From an uncultured beta proteobacterium (GTDB taxonomy: Bacteria > Pseudomonadota > Gammaproteobacteria > Burkholderiales > Burkholderiaceae_C), in NCBI GenBank assembly GCA_903920695.1, contig CAIXNB010000024.1:1-64000 (forward strand): a stretch of 64,000 bases of DNA, in the 5' to 3' direction. How positions within the stretch are numbered: position 1 is the first letter of the stretch; each line of letters starts with the position of its first letter. Positions 9,296 through 19,297 of the stretch are shown here, piece after piece. Below the pieces are notes generated by a model. That model was not told the DNA's origin and searched no databases. It worked only from the letters and a program-made list of their open reading frames with translations. A program made the translations under genes and the position numbers.

Positions 9296-10932
9296 CGGGT
9301 GCCAGGGAGCTGGTAATCCCGGAACTGCTGACGCAAACTGGTCTTGAGCAACTTGCCGGTTGCGGTGTGCGGCAGGCTGTCAACAAACACCACGTCGTCG
9401 GGCAGCCACCACTTGGCGATGCGCTGGCTCAGGTGCGCCAGAATTTCGCCCGGTTCAACCGCCACGCCGGGGCGTTTGACGATTAGCAGCAAGGGGCGCT
9501 CCTGCCACTTCGGATGCGCCACACCGATGACGGCGGCCTCGGCCACAGCCGGATGGGACATGGCAGCGTTCTCGACGTCAATCGACGAAATCCACTCGCC
9601 ACCCGACTTGATCACGTCCTTGGCGCGGTCCACCAGTTGCAGATAGCCATCGGGGTCGATGGTGGCGACGTCGCCGGTGGGAAAGAAACCGTCGGCATCG
9701 AGCACAGCGCCGCCTTCGTCGCGGAAGTAACCGCTGGCGATCCAGGGCCCGCGCACCAGCAGATTGCCGAAGGCCACGCCGTCCCAGGGCAGAGTGACCC
9801 CCATCGCATCGACGATCTTCAGGTCAACGCCCCAGACACCGCGCCCCTGCTTGAGCTTGATCTTGAGCAGTTCTTCGGGCGGGGTGTTGGCATGCTTGGG
9901 CAGCAGCTTGCTGATGACCCCAATCGGACTGGTTTCGGTCATGCCCCAGCCCTGCACCACTTCGGCGCCGAAGTCATTCTCGAAGCGTTCCAGCATGGCA
10001 CGCGCCACGGCCGCGCCGCCGATGCCGATGCGCTTGACACCGATTGAGCGCGGATCGATCTGTGGATTCGCGTCGAGGTACTGAAACAGCATCAGCCAGA
10101 CCGTCGGCACGCCTTGCGAGAAGGTCACGCGCTCATCATGCATCAGCGTGAAGATGCTCTGCCCGTCCAGATGCGGCCCGGGCAAGACCAGCTTGGCGCC
10201 GACCATGGCGGCGGCGTAAGGCGCACCCCAGGCATTGGCATGGAACATGGGCACGATCAGCAACAGGGTCTCACTCGAACTGATGCCAAAGGTATCGGGC
10301 GCCAGTTCCATCAGCGTGTGCAGCAGTGTCGAGCGGTGCGAATACAGCACGCCCTTGGGGTTACCGGTGGTGCCCGAGGTGTAGCACAGCGAGGACGCCG
10401 AACGCTCGTCGAACTCGGGCCAGGTGTAGTCCGTGCTCTGCGCATCGAGCAGTTCTTCGTAGCACAAGAGGTTGGGCACCTGGATGGCGGGCATGTGGGC
10501 GCGATCGGTCATGGCGATAAAAGCCTTGACCGTCTTGAGCACGGGTGCCAGCTTCTCGACCAGCGCGGCAAACGTGATGTCAAAGAACAGGATCTGGTCT
10601 TCAGCGTGGTTGACGATGTAATCGATCTGCTCCGGGAACAGACGCGGGTTGACGGTGTGCAGCACCGCGCCGCTGCCCGAGACGCCGTAGTAAAGCGCCA
10701 GGTGGCGGTGTGAATTCCAGGCCAGCGTGCCAACACGAACGCCCTGGCCGATACCCAGCGATTTCAGCGCGTTGGCCACCTGCTTGCTGCGGTCGCGCAA
10801 GGCGCCCCAGTTGGTGCGGTGCACATTGCCTTCGGGCAGGCGCGAAACAATTTCGGTGTTCGGGTGAAACGTCGCCGCGTGCTCAATCAGCGACGAGATC
10901 AACAACGGGCGGTCCTGCATTAAGCCAAGCAT
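9292..10932 (-). CDS. Medium/long-chain fatty acyl-CoA ligase (AMP-binding)
   Basis: [23 protein letters not shown]-binding signature; [30 protein letters not shown]. Confidence 0.92.
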   Translation of the reverse strand: MLGLMQDRPLLISSLIEHAATFHPNTEIVSRLPEGNVHRTNWGALRDRSKQVANALKSLGIGQGVRVGTLAWNSHRHLALYYGVSGSGAVLHTVNPRLFPEQIDYIVNHAEDQILFFDITFAALVEKLAPVLKTVKAFIAMTDRAHMPAIQVPNLLCYEELLDAQSTDYTWPEFDERSASSLCYTSGTTGNPKGVLYSHRSTLLHTLMELAPDTFGISSSETLLLIVPMFHANAWGAPYAAAMVGAKLVLPGPHLDGQSIFTLMHDERVTFSQGVPTVWLMLFQYLDANPQIDPRSIGVKRIGIGGAAVARAMLERFENDFGAEVVQGWGMTETSPIGVISKLLPKHANTPPEELLKIKLKQGRGVWGVDLKIVDAMGVTLPWDGVAFGNLLVRGPWIASGYFRDEGGAVLDADGFFPTGDVATIDPDGYLQLVDRAKDVIKSGGEWISSIDVENAAMSHPAVAEAAVIGVAHPKWQERPLLLIVKRPGVAVEPGEILAHLSQRIAKWWLPDDVVFVDSLPHTATGKLLKTSLRQQFRDYQLPGTR

Positions 10933-11031
10933 GCTTTGTCTCCTGGAAAAATTCTTGTTCGATGGTGTCTGGTTGCCCGGGGCCTGAAACGGCGCCCCGG
11001 GTCTTCAGAGCCAGTAGTACTAGACGCGGCT

Positions 11032-12243
11032 TTAACGGATGACTTCGTAGGCCTTGCCGTTGAAGCGCTGCAGCACCTTCTTCTCGATCGGGAAAAAGTC
11101 ATCGGCTGATGTCTGGATGTCGATGCCAGGGTAGAGCATGGGCGGCGTGAAGTGGAGGTTGGCTGCCTGCTTCATGATGTTCTCGCGCGTCAGGTTGTCA
11201 CCGGCCTGGCGCAATACCTGCGCCATGGTGGCGGCCACCGAGTAGCCGATCGAATTGAGCGAATCCTCAGGGTCGCCACCGGGGTAATACTGCTTCATCG
11301 TCGCCAGGTATTCGGCCACATCCTTGTTGCCAGCTGCTGCCGGATCAGAAGGGGTGAGCAGGTAGGTCGAAGAGATCACGCCGACGGCGTTCTCGAAACC
11401 AGCGGGCTTGAGCACGGCACTGGCCGACTGTGAAACGCTGACCAGATACTGGGTTGGCTTCCAGCCGATCTCGGCCGATTTCTTGATCGCCTGGGCCGCA
11501 AACTTCGGCGTCGTCATGATCACGAACACATCAGCGCCAGAAGCCTTGAAACTCACCATCTGGCTGTCGATGGTGGGGTCGGTCACTTCGTGTGTCAGGT
11601 GCTGCACGATCATGTGCTTGCCTTTTTCGCCCAGTCCATCGCTCAGGCCCTTCATGTAGTCCTTGCCGAAATCATCGTTCTGCATCAGCACGGCGATCTT
11701 GGCATTGGGCTTGGTGGCCATGATATGGCGCGCATAGAGCTGCCCTTCAGCCTGGTAGGTCGGCTGCCAGCCCATGGTCCAGGGAAAGGCCTTGGGATCA
11801 CCGAAGCGCGTGGCACCGGTGTTGACGAACAACTGCGGAATCTTCTTGGCATTGAGGTAGCGCTGCACCGCCATGTTGTGCGAGGTGCCAAGCGAGGCGA
11901 ACATCAGCAGCACCTCGTCCTGCTCGACCAGCTTGCGCGTCTGCTCGACCGAGATCGCCGGGTTGTAGGCGTCGTCGGCCGTGATGAAGTTGATCTTGCG
12001 CCCGTTGATGCCGCCGCTGGCGTTGAGTTTGGCGAAATAAGCGGCCATGGCCTTGCCGCATGAACCATAGGCCGAGGCCGGGCCGGAATAAGGCGTCAGG
12101 TTACCGAGTTTGATTTCGGTGTCGCTGGCGCCGGTGTCATACTTTTTTTGCGCCTGCGCCGCCAATGGCAGGCTGACCGCCAACAACAGACCAAGGCCGA
12201 GCTTGAAAGAGCGCCGCAGACCGGCATCGAATAATTTGACCAT
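11032..12243 (-). CDS. Branched-chain amino acid-type ABC transporter substrate-binding protein
   Basis: Signal peptide then YDTGASDTEIKLGNLTPYSGPASAYGSCGKAMAAYFAKLNASGGINGRKI; flanks liv-type permease/ATPase genes. Confidence 0.9.
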   Translation of the reverse strand: MVKLFDAGLRRSFKLGLGLLLAVSLPLAAQAQKKYDTGASDTEIKLGNLTPYSGPASAYGSCGKAMAAYFAKLNASGGINGRKINFITADDAYNPAISVEQTRKLVEQDEVLLMFASLGTSHNMAVQRYLNAKKIPQLFVNTGATRFGDPKAFPWTMGWQPTYQAEGQLYARHIMATKPNAKIAVLMQNDDFGKDYMKGLSDGLGEKGKHMIVQHLTHEVTDPTIDSQMVSFKASGADVFVIMTTPKFAAQAIKKSAEIGWKPTQYLVSVSQSASAVLKPAGFENAVGVISSTYLLTPSDPAAAGNKDVAEYLATMKQYYPGGDPEDSLNSIGYSVAATMAQVLRQAGDNLTRENIMKQAANLHFTPPMLYPGIDIQTSADDFFPIEKKVLQRFNGKAYEVIR

Positions 12244-12338
12244 GGGTATCTCCAATAATTTATGAATCGCACAACGCACCGCGGCTGCAACATTCAGCAA
12301 GCCCGTGGCAATGGTAGGCAGGGGCGAACGCCGCAGCA

Positions 12339-12355
12339 TCGTCGGAACTGACGAA
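12339..12355 (+). promoter_or_regulatory. Putative regulon dyad, site A (upstream of liv substrate-binding gene)
   Basis: TCGTC GGAACT GACGA A. Confidence 0.6.
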
Positions 12356-12377
12356 TTTGGCGCGCTGGAGTTGGGCT

Positions 12378-13403
12378 TCAGCCGCTACGCTCGCTGCGGC
12401 GCAGCCTGATCTTGCGCAGCAGACCCATGACACCGCCGGGCATGGCAAACATGATGGCGATCAGCACCACGCCGTAAACCGCCCAGGGCGCCGCCTTGGA
12501 AACCTTTTCTGCCATGGTCGGAACAAACATGATGAACAGCGCGCCGAAGAATGCGCCCCATAGCGTGCCAACACCGCCAACCACAATCCCGACCAGCAGC
12601 GAGATCGACAGGAACAGCGTGAACGAATCGGGTGAAACAAACTGCACGGCAATCGCCGACAGCGCGCCACCAACGCCGGTGTAGGCGGCAGAGACGCCAA
12701 AGCTCATCGACTTGTAATGGCGGTTGTCAACGCCCATGGCCTCAGCCGCCATGGCGTGATCACGAATGGCGCGCATGGCGCGGCCGCTGCCGCTTTGCAA
12801 CAGGTTGTGCGCGATGACAAACATCACGACCGCAACCGCGAGCGCGAACAGGTAAAGCCACTGGTCGCCCGTCAAGGGCAGGCCAAAAGGCGCGTCGGGC
12901 TTCATCAGCACGATGCCCTGGACACCGCCGGTCCAGACTTCCAGATGCTTGTACTTCAACAACTGCGGCATGGCCACACCCAGCGCAAAGGTAGCCAGTG
13001 CCAGGTACAGGCCTTCGAGCTTCAGGGCCGGGCGCCCAAACAGGTAGCCAACGATCAGGCAGAACACAGCGGCAGCCGGCACCGTGGCCCAATAGGGCGC
13101 GCCAGCGTGCTCCATGAGGATGGCGGCGACGTAGGCGCCCAGGGCAAAGAAGGCGCCGTGCCCGAGTGAAATCTGGCCGTTGTAGCCGGTCAGGATGTTC
13201 AAACCGAGCAGGGCAATCGCATACGCCAGCACCATGGTGGCCTGAAACAAATGGTAGCCCTTGGCGACGAAGGCCAGGCCCACCGCCAGCGCCAGCAACA
13301 GCACAAGCCAGCGCCATGTCAGGCCGGCGGCGCTGCCCTTTACCCTTGACGCGGTGAGGCCCGCTGTGAGCGGGGAAAGTGTTGTTTTAGTTGGCTGCGT
13401 CAT
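12378..13403 (-). CDS. livM: LivM-type ABC permease
   Basis: AYAIALLGLNILTGYNGQISLGHGAFFALGAYVAAI; liv operon order. Confidence 0.9.
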   Translation of the reverse strand: MTQPTKTTLSPLTAGLTASRVKGSAAGLTWRWLVLLLALAVGLAFVAKGYHLFQATMVLAYAIALLGLNILTGYNGQISLGHGAFFALGAYVAAILMEHAGAPYWATVPAAAVFCLIVGYLFGRPALKLEGLYLALATFALGVAMPQLLKYKHLEVWTGGVQGIVLMKPDAPFGLPLTGDQWLYLFALAVAVVMFVIAHNLLQSGSGRAMRAIRDHAMAAEAMGVDNRHYKSMSFGVSAAYTGVGGALSAIAVQFVSPDSFTLFLSISLLVGIVVGGVGTLWGAFFGALFIMFVPTMAEKVSKAAPWAVYGVVLIAIMFAMPGGVMGLLRKIRLRRSERSG

Positions 13404-13406
13404 GGT

Positions 13407-14279
13407 TCAAACCCGGGTAACAATTTTTCGGCCGAGCAGTCCGGACGGGCGCACGATCAGCACGCCGACGATCAGCACCAGGGCCACCGAGAGCTTGAGT
13501 TCAGTGCCAACCACATAGGTGCCGATCAGGTTCTCCAGAACACCGACGATGAAGCCGCCGAGCACAGCGCCAGCGGGATTGTCAATGCCACCGATCAAGG
13601 CGCCGGCAAAGGCGTAGATCAGCACACCGGTCATCATGTTCGGGTCCAGAAACACCACCGGTGCCACCATCATGCCGGCCACGGCGCCAATCGCGCCGGC
13701 CAGTCCCCAGCCCAGCATCAGCATGCGCCCGACATTGATGCCCACCAAGCGCGAAGACGGCGCGTTCTGCGCCGCCGCCCGCAGCGCCAGGCCGATTGGC
13801 GTGAAGCTGAAGAAAGAAAACAGCAAGGCAACCATGATCAGGGCCACGACGATGGCGCCGACCTGATGCGCCGACATCAGCTCCGAGCCATACCAGGCGT
13901 TGGCCGGAAACGGGCTCGGGAACGACTTGATGGTGAAGCCAAACAACCAGCCGGCCAGGCTGTGGAAGATCACCAGCAGGCCGATGAAGACCACCACGAC
14001 GGAGAGTTCCGGCGCGTTGTGCATGGGCCGGATCACGGCAAATTCAATCACCATCGAAATCACAAACGAGATCAACACGGTGAGCGCAAAAGCGCCCCAG
14101 TAGGGCAGGCCGGCCTCGATCAGGGCCCAGGCGACAAAGGTCGAGAACATCGCCATTTCGCCCTGCGCAAAATTGATGTGGTGCGTGGCCTGGTAAATCA
14201 TCACCAGTGCCAGGGCCACGCTGGCATAAATGCCTCCGGTGGCCAGGCCAGCAACCAGTTGATGCAGAAATTCACTCAT
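13407..14279 (-). CDS. livH: LivH-type ABC permease
   Basis: LVAGLATGGIYASVALALVMIYQATHHINFAQGEMAMF; liv operon order. Confidence 0.92.
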   Translation of the reverse strand: MSEFLHQLVAGLATGGIYASVALALVMIYQATHHINFAQGEMAMFSTFVAWALIEAGLPYWGAFALTVLISFVISMVIEFAVIRPMHNAPELSVVVVFIGLLVIFHSLAGWLFGFTIKSFPSPFPANAWYGSELMSAHQVGAIVVALIMVALLFSFFSFTPIGLALRAAAQNAPSSRLVGINVGRMLMLGWGLAGAIGAVAGMMVAPVVFLDPNMMTGVLIYAFAGALIGGIDNPAGAVLGGFIVGVLENLIGTYVVGTELKLSVALVLIVGVLIVRPSGLLGRKIVTRV

Positions 14280-14290
14280 CGATTCAACTC

Positions 14291-15007
14291 CTAATCGCCA
14301 AGGTAGGCGCGACGCACGGCATCGTTGTTGCGCATATCGGCGGCCGAGCCCGACAGCACAACCCGACCGGTCTCCAGCAGGTAGGCCGTATCAGCCAGAT
14401 CGAGCGCTAGGCGCGCGTTCTGCTCGACCAGCAGGATGGAGACACCTTCCTCCTGGTTGATGCGGCGCATGATGCTAAAGATGTCCTTGACCACCAGCGG
14501 CGCCAGACCAAACGAAGGCTCGTCGAGCAATAACAGGCGCGGGCGCCCCATCAGCGCGCGCCCGATTGCCAGCATCTGCTGCTCGCCGCCCGATAGCGTG
14601 CCGGCCTGTTGCCGGCTGCGCTCGGCCAGACGCGGGAAGTAGCCGTAGATGCGCGCCAGGTCCTGCTCGGCGCCAGTGCGGCTGCTGCGTGAATAGACGC
14701 CCAGGCGCAGGTTCTCCTCGGTGGTCAGCCCCAGGAAAGTGCCACGCCCATCGGGCACATGGCCAACGCCGAGACGCGCGATCTGCTCGGTTGACAAGCC
14801 GTCAATCCGGGTGCCAGCCAGGCTCACGCTGCCGCTGGTCTGCACCATCAGGCGGCACAGGGCGCGCAAGGTCGTGGTCTTGCCGGCGCCGTTGGCCCCG
14901 AGCAGGGTGGTGACCTTGCCCTCGTCAACATCGAGGTCAATGCCATGCAGTACGCGCGTATTGCCATAGCGTGCATGCAAGCCTCTGGCTTCGAGCAGAA
15001 GGCTCAT
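14291..15007 (-). CDS. livF: LivF-type ABC ATPase
   Basis: GANGAGKTTTLRALCRL, LSGGEQQMLAIGRALMGRPRLLLLDEP. Confidence 0.92.
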   Translation of the reverse strand: MSLLLEARGLHARYGNTRVLHGIDLDVDEGKVTTLLGANGAGKTTTLRALCRLMVQTSGSVSLAGTRIDGLSTEQIARLGVGHVPDGRGTFLGLTTEENLRLGVYSRSSRTGAEQDLARIYGYFPRLAERSRQQAGTLSGGEQQMLAIGRALMGRPRLLLLDEPSFGLAPLVVKDIFSIMRRINQEEGVSILLVEQNARLALDLADTAYLLETGRVVLSGSAADMRNNDAVRRAYLGD

Positions 15008-15810
15008 TGGGCTTTCTCCTCAACTTCGCCGAGGTAGGCGCGAATCACCTCGGGGTGCTGACGCACCTCGGCCGGCGTGCCTTCGGCGATCTTCTTGCCA
15101 AAATTGAGCGCCACCACGCGGTCCGAAATGCCCATCACCAAACCCATGTGGTGCTCCACCAGCAGCACCGTGACCTGCAAGCGGTCACGGATATCGCGAA
15201 TCAAATCGCCCAGGCTTTCGAGCTCCTCATGGTTCAGACCGCAGGCCGGCTCGTCGAGCAGCAGCAACTGCGGCTCCGAAGCCAGCGCGCGCGCCAGTTC
15301 AACGCGCTTTTGCATGCCAAAGGGCAGATCGGCGACGACGCGCTCGGCGAACTGCGTCAGCTTCAGAAAATCCATCAGGTCATCGGCACGCCCCTGGGCT
15401 GCGGCCTCAATGCGCGCCGCGCCGGGCAGGCGAAACGCATTGCGCAGAAAGCCCGCATGGTGTCGGCTGTGACTGCCCAGCAGCACGTTCTCGCGCACCG
15501 TCATCGTGCGAAACAATGCCAGGTTCTGGAAGGTGCGGCCGATCCCGATTTCAGCGATGCGGTGCCGCCGCAGCGCGCGCAGTTTGTGGCCATTGAACGC
15601 GATGCTGCCGCTGTCGCACTCGTAGAGGCGCGACAGGCAATTGAACAGCGTGCTCTTGCCGGCACCATTGGGCCCGATCAGCGCGCAGATCTCTCCGGCT
15701 CGCACGTCGAAAGACACATTGCTCAGCGCCAGGATGCCGCCAAAGCGCACCGTCACAGCGTCCACCTGGAGCAGCGCGCCCGTGCCGCTGTCACTCTGTT
15801 CATTTGCCAT
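15004..15810 (-). CDS. livG: LivG-type ABC ATPase
   Basis: [43 protein letters not shown]; start MANEQSDSG. Confidence 0.92.
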   Translation of the reverse strand: MANEQSDSGTGALLQVDAVTVRFGGILALSNVSFDVRAGEICALIGPNGAGKSTLFNCLSRLYECDSGSIAFNGHKLRALRRHRIAEIGIGRTFQNLALFRTMTVRENVLLGSHSRHHAGFLRNAFRLPGAARIEAAAQGRADDLMDFLKLTQFAERVVADLPFGMQKRVELARALASEPQLLLLDEPACGLNHEELESLGDLIRDIRDRLQVTVLLVEHHMGLVMGISDRVVALNFGKKIAEGTPAEVRQHPEVIRAYLGEVEEKAQ

Positions 15811-15827
15811 GGCCGACTGTTCTAGGA

Positions 15828-17006
15828 TTAGAGACGTTCGATGATGGTGACGTTGGCCATGCCGCCGCCTTCGCACATGGTCTGCAAACCGTAGCGCTTG
15901 CCGCGTTGCGCCAGCGCGTTGATCAAGGTGGTCATGAGTTTGGTGCCGGAAGCGCCGAGCGGATGGCCTAAGGCAATGGCGCCGCCGTTGACGTTGAGTC
16001 GGTCTGGATCGGCGCCCAGCGCCTTGAGCCAGGCCAGCGGCACGGAAGCGAAAGCCTCGTTGACTTCGTAGAGGTCGATGTCGTCGATGGTGAGGCCGGC
16101 TTTCTTCAGTGCACGCTCGGTGGCGGGAATAGGTGCTTCGAGCATGATCACCGGGTCGTGGCCCAGCACCGACATGTGGTGGATGCGCGCCAGCGGCTTG
16201 ACGCCAAGCAGCTTGAGGCCGCGTTCACTCACGACCATGACGCCGGTCGCGCCGTCGCAGACCTGGCTGGCGTTGGCAGCGGTGACAACGCCCCCTTCCT
16301 GCAGCAGCTTGACGTTCTGGATGCCCTGCAAGGTGGCTTCGAAACGGATGCCCTCATCGACCGTGTGCAGCTCGCTCGTGTCTACCCCATCGGCCGAGCG
16401 CACTGCGACCGGCAGGATTTCGGCCTTGAAGGCGCCGCCTTCGGTGGCTGCCTTGGCGCGCTGATGGCTTAGCAGCGCGAAGCGGTCAAGCTCGTCCTTG
16501 CTCAGGCCAAATTTCTTGGCCATCATCTCGGCGCCGGCGAACTGGCTGAACACCCCGTTGTTGTAACGCTGGTTGATGCCCGCGCTCTGGTAGAAGCCCA
16601 GGCCGGCCTTTTGCGCCAGCGAGCTCGGGCTGAACATGGGCACGCGCGTCATGGACTCGACACCAGCTGCGATCACGATGTCCATGCAGCCCGACATCAC
16701 CGCCTGCGCGGCAAAGTGCACCGCCTGCTGGGATGAGCCGCACTGACGGTCGATTGAGGTGCCGGGCACGGAGTCGGGCAGGCGCGAGGCCATGATGGCA
16801 TTGCGCGCGACGTTGGTCGACTGCTCGCCGACCTGACTGACGCAACCCATGAAAACATCTTCGACCAAAGCGGGATCGACGCCGGAGCGATCCAGCAGTT
16901 CATTGAGCACCTGGGCCGCCAGGTCAACCGGGTGCCAGCCGGCCAGGCGGCCGCCGCGACGACCGCCAGCGGTACGGGTGGCGGCAACGATAAATGCTTC
17001 AGACAT
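15828..17006 (-). CDS. Acetyl-CoA acetyltransferase (thiolase)
   Basis: [67 protein letters not shown]. Confidence 0.93.
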   Translation of the reverse strand: MSEAFIVAATRTAGGRRGGRLAGWHPVDLAAQVLNELLDRSGVDPALVEDVFMGCVSQVGEQSTNVARNAIMASRLPDSVPGTSIDRQCGSSQQAVHFAAQAVMSGCMDIVIAAGVESMTRVPMFSPSSLAQKAGLGFYQSAGINQRYNNGVFSQFAGAEMMAKKFGLSKDELDRFALLSHQRAKAATEGGAFKAEILPVAVRSADGVDTSELHTVDEGIRFEATLQGIQNVKLLQEGGVVTAANASQVCDGATGVMVVSERGLKLLGVKPLARIHHMSVLGHDPVIMLEAPIPATERALKKAGLTIDDIDLYEVNEAFASVPLAWLKALGADPDRLNVNGGAIALGHPLGASGTKLMTTLINALAQRGKRYGLQTMCEGGGMANVTIIERL

Positions 17007-17073
17007 GATGGGGCTCCGTGAATCAGTTAATGGGTTTGTGGCTGAATTCTGTCCGCCCGGAGCCTGCGCAGCG

Positions 17074-17090
17074 TCGTCGGAACGGACGAA
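17074..17090 (+). promoter_or_regulatory. Putative regulon dyad, site B (upstream of thiolase gene)
   Basis: TCGTC GGAACG GACGA A. Confidence 0.6.
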
Positions 17091-17124
17091 TTTAGAACCG
17101 TCTGGCGCGCCTGCGACACCGAAT

Positions 17125-17140
17125 CCGTCGCTTTCGACGA
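17125..17140 (-). promoter_or_regulatory. Putative regulon dyad, site B2 (opposite orientation, upstream of ech 17198)
   Basis: Minus strand TCGTC GAAAGC GACGG. Confidence 0.5.
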
Positions 17141-17197
17141 TCCGGCGCACGCCGACCGGCGTCATACTGCCCTTCTGTGCTGCCAACCGGAATCGCC

Positions 17198-17971
17198 ATG
17201 GACGAAAACCTTTTGCTGATCGAACGCCCGCAAGCCGGTTGCGTCTGCCTCACCCTTAACCGGCCGCAGGCCCTGAACGCCCTGAACGGCGCGCTGCGCG
17301 TGGCCCTGGTACAAGCACTCGACACGCTGGCGCAGGACGCCAGCGTGCGCGTGCTGGTGTTGACCGGAGCCGGGCGCGCCTTCTGCGCCGGGCTCGACCT
17401 GAAGGAGCTCGGCCAGCAGGGGCTGGCAGCACGCAGCCCGGAGCGCGATCCGGTGGCCGCGCTCGCACGTTTTCCGCATCCGGTGATTGGCGCCATCAAC
17501 GGCGCCGCGGTGACCGGCGGCTTCGAGTTGGCGCTGGCCTGCGACGTCTTGCTGGCCTCCAGTAGCGCACGTTTTGCCGACACCCACGCCCGCATCGGCG
17601 TGATGCCGGGCTGGGGCTTGTCGCAAAAACTCGGCCGGTTGATCGGTGTCTCACGCGCCAAGGAGATGGCTTTCAGTGGCAATTTTCTTGACGCCCAGAG
17701 CGCCGAGCGCTGGGGCCTGGTCAACCGGGTGCTGGCGCCAGAGGCCTTGTTACCGGCAGCGCTGGCGCTGGCAGCGGACATGGCCAGCGCGCTGCCGGAG
17801 ATGGTTAGCGCCTACAAGCGGCTGATCGACGACGGCCTGCGCCTGCCGCTGGGCGAGGCGCTGGCGCTGGAAGCACAGCGCTCGCGCGAATGGGCAGCGA
17901 CACTGACCCCCGAAACCCTGGCGGCGCGGCGCGACAGCGTGCAGCAGCGCGGCCGCGCGCAGCAGGACTGA
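17198..17971 (+). CDS. Enoyl-CoA hydratase
   Basis: LVLTGAGRAFCAGLDLKEL, GAINGAAVTGGFELALACDVLLAS; divergent from thiolase. Confidence 0.9.
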   Translation: MDENLLLIERPQAGCVCLTLNRPQALNALNGALRVALVQALDTLAQDASVRVLVLTGAGRAFCAGLDLKELGQQGLAARSPERDPVAALARFPHPVIGAINGAAVTGGFELALACDVLLASSSARFADTHARIGVMPGWGLSQKLGRLIGVSRAKEMAFSGNFLDAQSAERWGLVNRVLAPEALLPAALALAADMASALPEMVSAYKRLIDDGLRLPLGEALALEAQRSREWAATLTPETLAARRDSVQQRGRAQQD

Positions 17972-18045
17972 GCCCGAATTCGGCTGCGCGATGGCGACCG
18001 ATAATTTGTGCCGCTGGCACCCCCAAACACCTTGCGAGTAAATTG

Positions 18046-19212
18046 ATGCTGACCAACCATTTCCTGACCGCCGACGAACGCGCCGAACTGGCGCTCTTCA
18101 CCGAATCCCTCGAACGCTTCTGCGCCGCCGAGATCGAACCGCGTTACCGCGACTGGGAAAAAGCCGGTCAGGTGCCGCGCGAACTGTTCAACAAGATGGG
18201 CGAGCAGGGCTTTCTCTGTGCCGACGTGCCCGAGGCCTATGGCGGCGCCGGCGCCAGCGTGAACTTCTCGTTCGCCGTGATCGAGGTGCTGTCGCGGCGC
18301 GGCTACGCCGGCTTTGTCGGCGGCATGCAGGTGCACACCGACATCATTCCGCCCTACCTGCTGCACTTCGGCACCGAGGCCCAACGCCAGTACTGGCTGC
18401 CACGCATGGTGCAGGGCACGGCCGTGGCAGCCATCGCCATGACGGAACCCGGCGCCGGTAGCGACCTCAAGGCGATCCGCACCCATGCGCGCCGGGACGG
18501 CGACAGCTACGTCATCAACGGCTCGAAGATCTTCATCTCCAACGGCCAGAACGCCGATCTGTTCGTGCTGGCGGCCAAGACCGACCCGGCCGCTGGCGCT
18601 CGCGGCGTGAGCCTGTTTCTGGTCGACGGCAGCACGCCGGGCCTGCGCCGTGGCGCCCGCCTTGAAAAGATCGGCCAGCATGCCGGCGACACCTCGGAGC
18701 TGTTCTTCGACGACATGCGCGTGCCGGCCGACGCGCTGCTCGGCGGCGCTGAGAGCCAGGGCTTTGTGCAGATGATGCGTGAGCTGCCGCGTGAGCGCCT
18801 GATCATCGCGGTGCAGGGTGTGCACGGCGCCAAGGGCGCGCTCGGCGTGACCCTGCGCTACGTGCAGGAACGCCAGGCCTTCGGCCAGCCGATCGCGCAG
18901 TTCCAGAACACGCGCTTCAAACTCGCCGAGGTCGCAACCCAGATCGCCGCCGCCGAGGCCTTCAACAACGCCTGCATCGACGCCTATCGCCGCGGCGAAC
19001 TCACGCCCGAAGCGGCCTCCGCGCTGAAGCTGCACGCCAGCGAGCTGTTCTGCCGGGTCGCCGACGAGTGCCTGCAATTGTTTGGCGGCTATGGCTACAT
19101 GGCCGAGTACCCAATCTCGCGCTTCTGGACCGACGCCCGCGTGCTGCGCATCTATGGCGGCACCTCGGAGATCATGAAGGAATTGGTGGCGCGCTCGCTG
19201 CTTGGCCGATAG
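18046..19212 (+). CDS. Acyl-CoA dehydrogenase
   Basis: IAMTEPGAGSDLKAIRTHARRDGDSYVINGSKIFISNG, LFGGYGYMAEYPISRFWTDARVLRIYGGTSEIMKE. Confidence 0.93.
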   Translation: MLTNHFLTADERAELALFTESLERFCAAEIEPRYRDWEKAGQVPRELFNKMGEQGFLCADVPEAYGGAGASVNFSFAVIEVLSRRGYAGFVGGMQVHTDIIPPYLLHFGTEAQRQYWLPRMVQGTAVAAIAMTEPGAGSDLKAIRTHARRDGDSYVINGSKIFISNGQNADLFVLAAKTDPAAGARGVSLFLVDGSTPGLRRGARLEKIGQHAGDTSELFFDDMRVPADALLGGAESQGFVQMMRELPRERLIIAVQGVHGAKGALGVTLRYVQERQAFGQPIAQFQNTRFKLAEVATQIAAAEAFNNACIDAYRRGELTPEAASALKLHASELFCRVADECLQLFGGYGYMAEYPISRFWTDARVLRIYGGTSEIMKELVARSLLGR

Positions 19213-19260
19213 GGTTTCGGGAGCGGCACCGACCAAGGTGCGAAAAGTAAACGGCGAATG

Positions 19261-19295
19261 TTTACAATATCGGAATCAAACTCCGGAACTGTAAA
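19261..19295. promoter_or_regulatory. Imperfect 14-bp inverted repeat abutting the start codon of the DUF4143 ATPase gene
   Basis: TTTACAATATCGGA-ATCAAAC-TCCGGAACTGTAAA (11/14 arm pairs), ending 2 nt before ATG 19298; a perfect GTAAAC-N7-GTTTAC dyad overlaps at 19247-19265. Confidence 0.5.
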
Positions 19296-19297
19296 GA

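Noticed and set aside
9565-9600. Partial match TCAATCGACGAAATC to the regulon dyad inside the acyl-CoA ligase gene
   Set aside because: Left half-site TCGTC at the right spacing is missing; coding sequence.
17812-19236. 474-aa minus-strand ORF
   Set aside because: Antisense of a clear acyl-CoA dehydrogenase; composition typical of shadow frames.
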